From positions 38,936,901-39,000,900 of the forward strand of contig JAWZYU010000034.1 in NCBI GenBank assembly GCA_038380435.1: a stretch of 64,000 nt of DNA, written 5' to 3'. The notes beneath the pieces were generated by a model. The model saw only the letters and a list, made by a program, of their open reading frames with translations, was not told the DNA's origin and did no database searches. Shown here in pieces: positions 1-12,300 of the stretch. Position 1 is the first letter of the stretch. Each line of letters opens with the position of its first letter. The position numbers and the translations under genes are program-made. Source of the stretch: Ryuthela nishihirai. Lineage: Eukaryota > Arthropoda > Arachnida > Araneae > Heptathelidae.

Positions 1-210
1 AAATGTATAAATGTACAAAAGTTTGTGTTAATATCTTAAAGTTTCCAGTAGCTATCCTCATCATATTTCTGGCTTTAGTTAAAATACTGCTCCAAAGATA
101 ACATACTAATTTACATTTCATGAAATATAGGAATAATTGAATAGTAGGTTTTTAATTTAAAAAACACTGCTCTTTTTATTGTGTTGTAATTTTTTTTGTT
201 TTTAATGTAG
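1..210. other. Intron upstream of exon 1
   Basis: AT-rich sequence ending in a T-rich acceptor tract. No exon or repeat recognised. Confidence 0.6.
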
Positions 211-345
211 TTCATGATATTCTTTTACTGTGTTTCTATAGAATCATGGATCAGCCACAAACTGTTGCAGCTTTTAGCAGAAGCATTATCATTCTGTGTT
301 CTTCAGAATTTCCTGATGAGAATGACAGATGCTCTTTTATATCAG
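211..345 (+). CDS. FANCA: FANCA exon 1 of window
   Basis: The open frame reads FYCVSIESWISHKLLQLLAE and on to a phase-0 donor (cag|gtaatg at 346). It resembles the vertebrate segment around 'CEQMEASCQHADVARAML'. I chose the acceptor at 209-210 (after a T-rich run) because the extra residues also align. An alternative acceptor at 240-241 would start the exon at 242. Similarity is weaker than for later exons. Confidence 0.68.
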
Positions 346-3300
346 GTAATGAAATTCAGCATTATTTTTATTAAATCTTATGCTTTTAAATATGTGTGTA
401 GAAGAAGAAAAGTTTATTGGTAATAATAATTTCCTGTGACAAATGTGGGGAAAATCATTCAGTTCAGTTCTCCTCAGTTTCACTATTTCCATTTTTATTA
501 TTTTTAACAGTTATAATTTAAGCCTGCTACTGACCACTTGAGAACAGCATTGTATATGGATACCTACTCTCATCCACATTGTACCTTAGGCATTTATCTG
601 TGGGCTTCATTGTAGAAAATGAAATATGTATCTGTAATTTAATCTGCTTTTGCAATGATTTTTGAAGTACGGGACCTGGGTTCGAGCCCCGGATTAGGCA
701 TGGATGTGTGTGTCGTTTTTCTGCTGAGGTCTTGCCATCCTCTCAGATCTACTGTGGTATATAAACTGACAGGCTCCTGTCAGACCTCTGTGGCAAGCAG
801 CTGCTTGAGGGGGTATTTATTTATTTATTTTATAAATGAATAAATCTTTATTTATTATTATTAGAACAAATTAGCTACAAATGTGATTTAGAATGGTGAT
901 ATAAAGTATTAAGTACCTGCTACTTACTGCATTTATTCCATGAACAGTTATGAAAAAGACTTCTATTCCAAATTATGATCAGATCACTACTACTAATTAT
1001 TTCTTTTATGCAATATGTTACTGCAAAAATAATAAAATTTTCTTTGGTTCGCTATTCACAGGAAATAAAGAATAGAGTTGTAAATTTTAACTTCACTTTT
1101 GCTTCAAGGTGTATAAAAATGAAGATATTAATTATTTTCTAACAAGCAAATGAACAAAAATTGCATGTATGTATATTACATGTAAAATACAAAAACATTA
1201 CTACAATATAATGTTTATTTGTATTTAATTTTAGCATAATTTTGTGTATTTGTTATATACAGGCCTGAATCTAGAAAATATAAGATGGTAACATTTCTCC
1301 TTCCATTTTAGAGGTGCATAAAAGATTTCGTGGAAAATGTATGAAAATAAGTTTGTACAATTAAAAGGACCTTGCTCAGAAATTAATTAAAAATAGCCTA
1401 AAAATTCTCGGTTGCAGGAGACACTGGGATCGCCCTTCACAACATTCAAAAAGAAGCTCTCAATAGCCCTAATGTCACCATATAGTGTCACTTCACTGAA
1501 GACTGAGCATTGTCCTTGCTTTGAAAAGCTTCTGAATTTTCTCTTAAAAACTTTTAATATGCGAATAGTTTGAAGGATAAAATTTTATTTCGCAATGACA
1601 GAGAATTTTAGGTTATTTTTAATTCATCATCATCATCCTCAAGCAGCCATGGGCTATGGAGGTCCAACCAGACTGCGCAGTTTAATTCTCCAAGCATATC
1701 TGTCCTAAGCTACATCTGCTGCATCCGGCCACTGCACACCAATTCTAACAAGGTCCTGTTTGACATTGTCTGCCCACCGCATCCTAGGTCTCCCCCTCCT
1801 TCTGAGGCTTCTAGGCACACTGTTCATAACCCTATTCGCCAATCTGTAATTATCCATACGGGCAACATGGCCAAACCAGCGGAGTCTCTCTCTGCACAAT
1901 ATGCTGCTTAAAGGAGGTTGCAGACTCCTTTGCCTAACCTCATCATTATTACAAAGTTAAACCACCTAATACCCAAGATACTATGTAAGCATCTAGAATC
2001 AAAAGCATCTAGTTTCCTGTTATCTTGTTTACACAGCGTCCAAGTTTCACTACCATAACTAACCCTAGAAAGAATCAAACTATTATACAGTCTAATTTTA
2101 GTCTTTAGGTGTATATGCCTATTTCTCCACAATCTCCATAGATTCTTAAGAGTCCCGGCAGCAATCCGTATTCGTCTGTTAATCTCATGCCGCACATCAC
2201 CAGTATCTGTTACATAGCTCCCAAGGTAATTAAACTGTGACACCTGCTCAAGACTGCAACCATTCAGATGAACTGAATCACAGCCTGCCTGACCAATTTT
2301 CATCACTTTAGTTTTCTCTCTGTTTATAACCAAACCTACTCTACTACCAGTTTCATCAACAGCTCGAATGAAAGAGTTCATCTCATCAACATCATTTGCC
2401 AAAAGGGCTAAATCATCAGCATAATCTGAATCAGAAATTTTCGTATCTCCAGCCCATTTAAGGCCAAAATCTTTCCCTTGAAGTGAATTTCGCATAACAT
2501 AATCAATAACCAAGCTACAGAGAAAAGGAGACAAAATGCACCCTTGTCGAACACCAGAAGTAATGCTAAACCAATTGCTACAAAACTTACCAACTCTCAC
2601 ACACGACTCAGTGTTATTATAGAGAGCTTTCATTATGTTAACTAACTTGTCAGGTATACCATACGATTTCACAATCAACCACAAATTATGACGATCAACA
2701 GAGTCGAAAGCCTTTTTGAAATCATCAAAGCTAGCAACCAAAGGTTTCTGAAACTCTTAAACATTTCTCAAGAATCTGCCTAAGTGAAAATATCTGATCT
2801 ACACATCCCCTGCTACTTTTGAATCCACATTGCTCATCACGCAATTGACTGTCAACCAGATTCTTAATTCTATTAAGCACAATCATGGAAAGAACTTTAC
2901 CTGGAACAGAGAGTAGGCTGATACCCCTATAGTTATCACAAGAACTGCGATCACCTTTTTTGAAAATAGGGATAATAGCTCAGGTAAAATCTTTAGGATC
3001 CATGTCTTTATCATAAAAGTTATTCAAAATTTCAGTCATCCAAGTGGTAACCGAAACATTCCCATCTCTAAGCATTTCTGTAGTAATTTCATCTACCCCT
3101 GGGGATTTATGAAGTTTAAGTTTAGAAATAGCCAAAATAAATTCAGATTGTGTTATAGGGTCAACATTAAAGCCGCCAATGCATCTATCATCATTACAAA
3201 CAATGGGAGTAGAACTAACCACATTGTTTAGAACATCACTGAAATGCTCAGCCCACCTAGCCCTGACAGAATCCTCCCCTTCTATAACCTTACCTTGTTT

Positions 3301-6300
3301 ATCCTACAATCCTTGTATGCCTGTCCGTTTTCTACCAGATAAAACATTAACTATCTGGTACAGCTCTCTGCTGTTGTGCTGCCTAACTGCTTCCTCAGCT
3401 TTGTCAGCCAAGCCATCAAGCCAAAGATTCTTATCAGTAGCTAACTGATCCTTTACACATTTATTAAGCTCTCTGTAATCCTTTCTATTAGGACTAGTAG
3501 GGTACTGATTAAGGACATTCCTGCAGTTCCTTCTTTCTGAAATAAGCTGAAGTGCCTTATTACTTAAATAATTCTGCCTCCTCTGCTCCTTTTTTCCTAA
3601 AAGGGTATTGTTAGTTTCCAAAAAAGCCTGCTTAAAATGGCCCCATTCTTCCTCAACTTCAGTATTAAGCAAACCATGACTGTCATAATGACTAAGTAAC
3701 CTATCATGGTAAGCCTTAGCTATAACAGGGTCTTTCAGAGCTTCAGTATTAAAGGTAATTTTTTTAAATTTAGCACAACACTTTTTAAGTTTAAGTTGCA
3801 AGACACTTTTAACAAGGTAATGGTCAGATCCAATTTCAGCTCCCCTATATGCCCTGGTATTCCTAACAGAACTAGCCCATTTGCTGTTAATTAATATATA
3901 ATCAATCATATTTCTATGCAGCCCATCAGGTGAAACCCATGTGTATTTATGTATGTCGCAGTGTTTGTAATATGTGTTAGTTATTCTGAAACCATTGAGT
4001 TTACTTACCTGTAGGAGACGTTGCCCATTGCCATTGCAGCTACCAATACCAAAAGGGCCTATCACCCCTCCCCAAAGGTCAGAGTCAGTACCAACTTTGG
4101 CATTGAAGTCACCTAGAACAAGGGTAATATCTCCTTTCTTGACAGAATTCAAAATATCCTGAAGTTGTCTGTAAAACCTATCCTTCTCATCCTCATCAGC
4201 ATCCTCAGTGGGGGCATAACAGCAGATAACATTCAAGTCTTTAATGCTTGTCTGAAATTTTGCTGTAAGAAACCTTTCATTAATGTACTCATATCCTAGA
4301 AGAGCATCACTAGCATGTCTGCTGAGCAGCAGACCCACCCCTTGGTGATGCTTTCCATCCTCCCTCCCTGTAAAAAGAAATTTAAAGTTATTTTTAAGTA
4401 TCTCACCTTTACCTGTCCATCTGGTCTCTTGCAAGCCTAGAATATCTAGGTGTATTGAGATTGGTAGGGCCAACAATATCAAACAGCCCCCTGATTGCAG
4501 GCATGTGGCAAAGACCTGTTCCTCCTCCGCTAAAGGCTGAAGTCACAGATGCTGGTAGGAACTTCAGGCACCACCTTTTCAAGTGGACTTTTTCAAGAGC
4601 CATATGGCCTGCCTGAGAGACATTACTCCAGTTTAGGATTGACGATGCCCAACTAGCTAAGTGAGGTTGAGGTACCTGCGATGTCCTCTGATCAGGGTTA
4701 TCCACCAACTGATATAAAGTATCCATGCCTCTGTTCACTTAGGGATGGCAACCCAGAAGCAAACAGAAACACAGTGGCAGATTCTCCCTAAACAGAAGCC
4801 CACCAGTGCAGCAAGTCCATGATCCATAATCAAGCTCAAATCCATAAACAAGTCCAGTCTAGTAGGTATAAATGGTCAGCACCAGGATCCTGTGAAGTTG
4901 ACCACTCCTCAGCAGGGTTGAAAAAAAAAGAAAAAAGTGGCCATAGATGACCAGATCAGTAGGCCATACTGAACTGACAACCCTCCCTTCTGTTCCCTTC
5001 TATAAGAGAATATCTTTTTTGAAAGGTACTAACAGCCTGCACCGTGAGAAGGCGGGGTCGGACATTAGGTGCTAGACCTGGCCGGTTCTGTGCATCATCA
5101 CTAGGGATTGGTACACAGCTCTCCTTCCAGTTTATGCCTAGCTACCATTAAGTTATATATATTTTTTGCCTCTCTTATCCTTACTAGCATTCTCAAATGG
5201 GGCAGGGGGACATGTTGGCCTCTTTCCTTAGATCTATCCCTTTTTCTGTACAAAACAAACTGAACAGCTCTTGTGTCATGACTTGTATATATTTATATAT
5301 GATGTCCCTATAGTTTCAGTTGTCTATATTTTGTAAATGTGTTAGCAAATTCTACTTTGTAGTGGTGAATTTATCCTCTCAAATACAATCAAGGAAGAAC
5401 CACTTGAGGGCAGCCTAAGGCCTGCTGGCCACTAGTTGGGCAACCTGATATAGACTATCTCTTCTAATCTATCTTCTAAGTTGCTGAAATTTCTTAGGAC
5501 AACTGCATATGGTAGTTCTGTGGCATTATTATTGCAAATCTAACTGCTACAGACAGTCTTGTTTATATATATTTCTAGTCATAACTGAAAGCAAGATGTA
5601 AGAAGATACTTTTTACATATTGTTGTATTTCAAAGGTAAATTAAAACTTTACATAAGGCGTAGATGTTAGTACTCTCTGCTGAGCTCTCACTTCTCTCAC
5701 AAACTTTTATATGGAAATTTACAGTTATATAGGATCAGTCTGTGATAGTTTACCCATTCACTTTTACTTTTCCTTAACCAGTTTTACTTTTTTATTACAT
5801 TATAAATATTATTTTGTGGCCTTATATTTCAGATGAATCATCATTTCTCCTTGCCCATACCGTAAGAGGAGTTGCACACGTGCAACGCCAATTTTTGATT
5901 ACAGCCGTTAATGTGCATGGAAGGACACCCCCTGCCTCTTGCATCATAGCTAGCATGAGCACACGTTCATCATATTATGCAAAGTGACCTACCAGTGTGC
6001 TATGTACATGTTAGTTTGCACGCATGATGTATAGTAAGTGATGTTAGGTCACAGAGCAGTGAGTTAGAGATGGAGGCCATAGGAGCTCAGAGACATTTGT
6101 AGAGTCAGTTGAGCAGTCAGTGTTAGTGAGAAAGTTAGTTACTGTGAGAAGTTTAGTTTTTTTTTTTTGTGAATTGCTTTTGTAATGAAAAGGTTCTTGG
6201 TGAGTCTAGATTTTTTGAATAAACATTATTTGTTTTATGAAATAGTTTTGACTTCTTATTTTTTCTCTTGAGCAGAGTTTATTAAGATTTGATTGAAGTT

Positions 6301-9300
6301 TATATTGACAATCACTAATTTAAGTTCTTCTCTGCAGCAGTGTTACTAATAATAAAGGACCCTCATTTAATTGGCAAGAGAAATTGCCTGGTTCCCGAGC
6401 TATCCAGCAGCTTAAAACATACATTTTGGAGTGTTACAAGTCATGTCTGACTCTTGTAGCAGGGTGCTGCCTCAGGAGATAAATATCAAATTCATCAGTT
6501 CGATTAGAGTCATAATGGTCAAGAGGTTAAATCATTCTCAATATAAAAACAGTAGTCAAGAGTAAAATCTTCATCGAGTTATAATAGTCAAGAGATTTAA
6601 AAAAAAAAATGCTATCTTAAGAACTAGTTTTTTTATTCTGTCAGTCAGCTTTGACACAGAAACTTTACAAAATGAAAGCATTTGTCTCCTCGTTTCTTCA
6701 TCTATCTACAACATACTGTCATCCATATTAATTTCCCAATTAGAAAAGTAGGGTTATTTCCAGAAAGTCATGACCACACTGATGTCAATCAGCAGTGCCA
6801 TAATGTTTTGTCTGCAATTTTGTCCCTGGTTTTAATCGTGCGTAGTCAAGTTATTTTGCAATAAACCTTTATAGTATGAATGTACAAACTATGGGCTGCA
6901 TGCACACACCTCAACAGCATTCTATGCACACCATAATTGGATTAAAGTTAGGACAAATAAAATTTATTATCACATCAAATAATAAATTAGAATCTTCCAA
7001 AAAATGATGCAGAATTTTTGATATGGCAGAAATAGTTTCAGACCTGTTGGAAGAGAAACTAATGATGTAATTTTATACAACTTAGTGTTATTCCCTTTCA
7101 TACTTACCATTATCATCTGTGTTTAGAATAGGCTTTTGACTGTGCTCCATATGTTATGGCAACTTTTTCACATTAGTTTTATAGCTGTAAATAACTATGT
7201 GTTGTTGGAAACATATCAAAATTTTATTGGTAGGCAAAAATCTGGGCTCCTGTGTTGTGCTTACAGGCTTAAAAAAGTCTATTCATTAATGCTTTATGGT
7301 TGGGATGAGCAGCCTATGAAGCAGTTTGCTTCTCTCTAGTTTAATGCAGTGGGTAGTAATAAATTTATGGTTAATTAATGAAATGACTTCATTAATGAAA
7401 TAACTCATCAGAGTTAACTCGACAGATATTCACATCAATCAGCAGACACTTTTACGTCGATTTTAGTTTTTGAGGAAAAAACTAAAATCGACGTAAAAGT
7501 GTCTGCTGATTGATGTGAATATCTGTCGAGTTAACTCTGATGAGTTATTTCGTTAATGAAGTCATTTCATTAATTAACTATATCTGCATACTTATCGTAT
7601 ATGCTTTCATCTATTGGGCAATATAGGTGCCGCTTGTGGCTAGAAATATTGTCGGCAAAAAAGCGCCAACGGGAAACATAGAAGGAATGTTCATAGCGCT
7701 AGTTAGATGAAATCTTGATCGGCGGCCGGTAGCTCAGTGGTCCAGAGCACCTGACATGTTATCAGGAGGTCGTGGGTTCGTATCCCACCCGGCTCAAGAC
7801 AATTTTTCCTCAAAAACTAAAATCGACGTAAAAGTGTCTGCTGATTGAAGTAATAAATTTGTAGGGTTGGAAGCAATATTCAGTTAAAGCAGTTTGAATA
7901 ACATTGAAAATTATTTTTGAGACATTCAGAGTGATGGGATGTTCATAACTTTATCTATTTTAAACTGATGCAAAGTGCCATAATGCACTAGGCTCATAAC
8001 TCAAAGGCTTTGGTGTTAAGTTTCAACTGTTCTAGCAGCACTCTATTGTAACAAATGAGATATTATTTGCACATTAAAAGTACTCGAGATGGCCCTGATG
8101 AGAAATTCTACCCTCCCTTTCACAACCATATCCTTGGCTAGTTAGTCATTGTGTAGCAGAAAGGAGCAATTTCAAGAGCAAAACAGGTCATTCATAGTTA
8201 GTAATAATCAGGTCTGCAGTAAATATTAACTGACTGGTTATTTAAGTTGCTAATTTTGGTAGAACAGATTATACTCTTTTAAGTTATTGACAGAAACCTT
8301 TCTTTTTTTTTTTTAATTGAAATTTTGTAATTTTTTATACTCTAGGTATTTTATCATACCTTGTTATATGTTCCTTTGACACTGTGGACATTAAAGGGAA
8401 AGTGCGAGATCCTACTGTTGGGAAGGTAAGAAATATAAATTTTATGCTCTTTAGTTAGAAGGGAGAATTTTGTTAATTATATCTGTTTTAAACTAATATT
8501 CTGATATTATCAGTACTTGAATAGGTATGCAAACTGCTTTTAGAGTCCCTGTACTTGCAAGTAAAAGGATTTTAAAAAGCTGAAATATTTGAAAAATCTA
8601 AATTGCGAGTTAAAAAATTTTAAGAAATGCACCTGTAAAATATCAGATATATTAGCTTTAAAACAGCTTCAAAAACTTGTACAATGTAAATTATTCATAC
8701 ATGAGTATATATATATATATAAAGTTTTTATTATTGTCAAAGAAAAACAATATTGAAAAATTATAATTGCTCTAACCATTATTTTACATTATGTTCACAG
8801 GAGGTTGGTACCTATTCATTGTTAAAAAAATCACATCCCTTGTACTTAATATCAAACTAAGACTTTAATATGGTGACTTGATATGTATTATGAACCTTTT
8901 GTTCCATTACCCATCCCAGATCCTTTTCTCTAAAATTCACTGATATTTATCCTTAATAAAAGTGATACAGAGCTCATTGAAATTCCATGCATGAAAAAAC
9001 ACAAGCTTCTTTTGAAATTAATGGACTACCATATTTTTAGTCTATATAAAAGGGAAATCTAAATTAGAGATCCTAATGAACTGGGGGTTCTACTCTACTA
9101 GAGCTCCTTTTACCTTCCGGTAATATAGGTATTAACTTGTGTTTTGCTATGCACCTCACATTGTATTGTGCTAAAATTAGCCACAGTTAATGTGGGACCA
9201 TGATATTCTAATTTGAGTATCTGTATACTACAGCTACTTAAAATTGCTATTGGTGTAAAATTACTGTATCTAATATGTGAATATTTTTCAGATATGTTTA

Positions 9301-12300
9301 AATATATGTATTGAACATTGAAATGTATATAATTCATGAATATCAACCTTTTTTTTCTTAACGTGTTTCAGGTCTGCTGCATTATTTTGGACCGTATAAT
9401 AAAAAGTACGTCAAAACTTTTAATTCCAAATAAAGTATCCCTAATATGAATTAATATTGCATTATAAATATAGTATAATTAATAAAAATTTAGCTAAACA
9501 TGTACTCTCCATCCTTTGTTTAGGGGAGTACATTAATTTTCTCAAGTATAGATATTAATTTTAATAGCAGGGCATAATAAAAATTTAATTCTTCTTTGCC
9601 CATTTAGCTAATTTTATTAAATAAATATTATCACTGTAAATTAATAATAAAAGATTATTATTTTATTAACATTGTTAATGAGGAAATAGTGAATGTCTAA
9701 AAATTTCTGCTGAAAGCTTTATTGTGCTGGATTCACAGTCACCTTATGGAGATCATCTTGCAGCAGTTTTAAAGATATAATGGCAGTATCTTCCTTGAAA
9801 GTTTTGTATTGGTATTTAACTTTCAAATCTATATTGAGCAGGAATATTAGAAGGAATTTGGTGTTAGTTCAAAAGCAAAATAATCTACAGGAGTTTAGAT
9901 GGGGAAAGCAAAGTAAAAAAAACAAACAGATATCATGTCAACTGCCCTCTTGTTGAGTGTATTGTCCTCTTCCATTCTGCCTCAGAGATTATAAGCATTT
10001 TGGGAACCAAGTGCATCAAGATTTCTTATTAAATCCTCAACTGAAGAAAAAATTAGAAGACTGATTATTAAATTTGTGCAAGAAACTTTAAGCTACTTCA
10101 AAGAAGGGTTATGTTTTACACATTAAGTTTTTACACATTTATTGTAGTTGACTTTTTGTTTTATCTACAATATCATTGGAAATGAACTTAAATTCTAATT
10201 TAAATGCTTTTTTGCTCATTTAGAAAAAACTGTTGTTTTCATTGTTTTCTCTCTGTCTGTAGACATTCAACTTTGTTTTTAGAAACAAGTGAAAACTGTT
10301 TTTTGGTTGGCTAAATTCAGTCGTAATTTTTGTTATTGTAATCAGTCTTGAACTATTTCTGCAACTTAATAATGCACTCCACTTATTTCTTTTGTAAAGA
10401 AAATGTTTATGTAAAGAAATTTAAAATGTAATATGCCCAGCCTAATATAGGAGCAGAGAGTGGCAATGGTAAATTGAATATATAATTAAATTTAAAATTT
10501 AATCACAAGCTTAGAAACTCCCAGTTGTGTAACTATAATAATAATCAAAGATAGGCAAGTGTTAAAAAAAGCCATACTATTTTTTATTAATACTAATGCT
10601 TTACAACATAAAGTTTCTATGTTTGCAATGTATAACATCTGCTGTACTTCCTTAAAGTATTTTGACTTTGATTAACATTTGATAAAAAATCTATTCCCAT
10701 TGTATGAAAATTAACAAGTTTTGAGTCAATGTAAATAGCACTTGTTTTTCCCTTGATCATTGACCTAGCAGAAAATGAAAGCCTAACACTTACTTCTTTC
10801 ATAACCTTACATAAGTTACTGGGAAAGCACCACTACCTTAACTGGTAGAGCAACTAGCATATAATCAGGAGGACCAGAGTTTGAGTTTGGGAGGAATATA
10901 GTGGGAGAATCAATAATTAATTCACAGATTACCTGTTGACAAATAATTCGAGAAATAGTTTTGTGGCAAAAATGAGTTTTGCTGATGAGTGGGATTTGAA
11001 TCCATGCCTCCCAGTTACATGCCAGGTGCTCTAGCCACTAAGCTATCACCAGCTCTGTTATTTATCCACTTAGTTGTGATTTTTTAATTTCGCTGACCTT
11101 GTTGTTCATGACACCATCTATAATTAGGAAAGACAAACATTTTCATTGATTCGTGCAGTAATAATAATTTAGCATGAGTGACTTCCTTATTTAACATCTA
11201 TATATTGAGCAATATTGGATAAATTGCCTTTCCTGAGCATAGATGGCACCATGAGCAGCAAAGTCAATGAGTTTAAAAGTCACAACTAAATGCTAGAGCT
11301 GGGGATTGCTTATTGGTTAGACCACAAGGCATGTAACTGGGAAGCATGGGTTTGAATCACACTCATCGGTAAAACTAATTTTTTCTACAAGATTATTTCC
11401 AGATAGTGTGGATTTTTACAGTTGTCTATTTCTAATTGAAAATTTAATATTAGTCTGCTTGAAAAAATAAGCTTATATTAAAATTTTAGTATAAGTAATT
11501 TAGATTTTTTATTAGTTAATTACAATTTTTCTTTTGAAGTATTTCAGCAGTTCTGTTTTTTCCCCCTTCATTTAGGAATTATTACCACTGAAGAAATGAA
11601 ACTGGAAAAACCAAAGTGTGTATTCATTTTGACTGTTATTGGTTTTAAATGTTTTTTTTTATGTTATACATATAAATATAACTAAACAAAAATAAAAGTC
11701 AAATTTATTATGAAGTTATATGATTGCAGAAAAAGTTGTAGGATGTCAAAATTTCTTATTTTTTAGTAAAGAGTATTTTATGTAAACTTTTAAGTTTTAT
11801 GGAACATATTATGTAGCAAAAAGTGTCACTTGTGTGGCATTTTTTGCTACTAGCCTTAGAGTCAGAAATCATTTTACAGATTAATAGTATTTACACACAT
11901 CATCCTATTAAATACAAAATATTCATCAGAATCTTTTTATCCTGAAATGTTTTGGCTTATGTGTGACAGGATTAAAATTTAGTGAGCATAATAATAGCAA
12001 CGTAGTAATCAAATTTTGAATTAAAATTGTGTGGTGGCTTTTTTTTTTAACATGACAGTTCATTTGTTGACATGTTCTTTATAATGTTCACAGGGTATTA
12101 CTCTTCTATACACAGGACTTGATATGGTAACATGTATGCTACAGTGCTATGCTTAAAAATGCATATTTTTGTATATAATGTTTTTTGCATATATTTAAGT
12201 AAAATATTTTTTTGCAGATTACCTTCCATTACTATATTATGGCATTCCCCAACATTGGAAAAACATATTATTAATTCATTTAGTAGTTATGTATTGAAGT

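Larger units (their letters stand above)
1625..5146 (-). mobile_element. RTE-like LINE, copy 1 (near full length, defective)
   Basis: Non-LTR retrotransposon on the minus strand with an APE endonuclease and a reverse transcriptase. It has no recognisable RNase H and ends in a (GAT)n microsatellite tail (cat repeats on the + strand from 1625). Tail type and domain order suggest the RTE group, though I cannot place the clade firmly. The 5' end is set where it stops matching copy 2, at 'ctagctacc'. Compared with copy 2 it has a roughly 120-bp deletion near 4450, at the start of the endonuclease. It also has a nonsense codon at 3304-3306, an in-frame TGA at 2980-2982, a 1-nt insertion near 2757 and a 1-nt deletion near 1949. 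I found no clear target-site duplication. Confidence 0.92.

Noticed and set aside
5833..5861. Splice-bounded 29-nt segment (tatatttcag ... gtaaga) as the missing exon between exons 1 and 2
   Set aside because: Its length leaves two carried bases, and exon 2 then hits a stop after 10 codons. The peptide has no FANCA similarity.
7720..7797. Functional tRNA gene
   Set aside because: The core sits in a dispersed element, the anticodon loop lacks the usual U33, and other copies decay freely.
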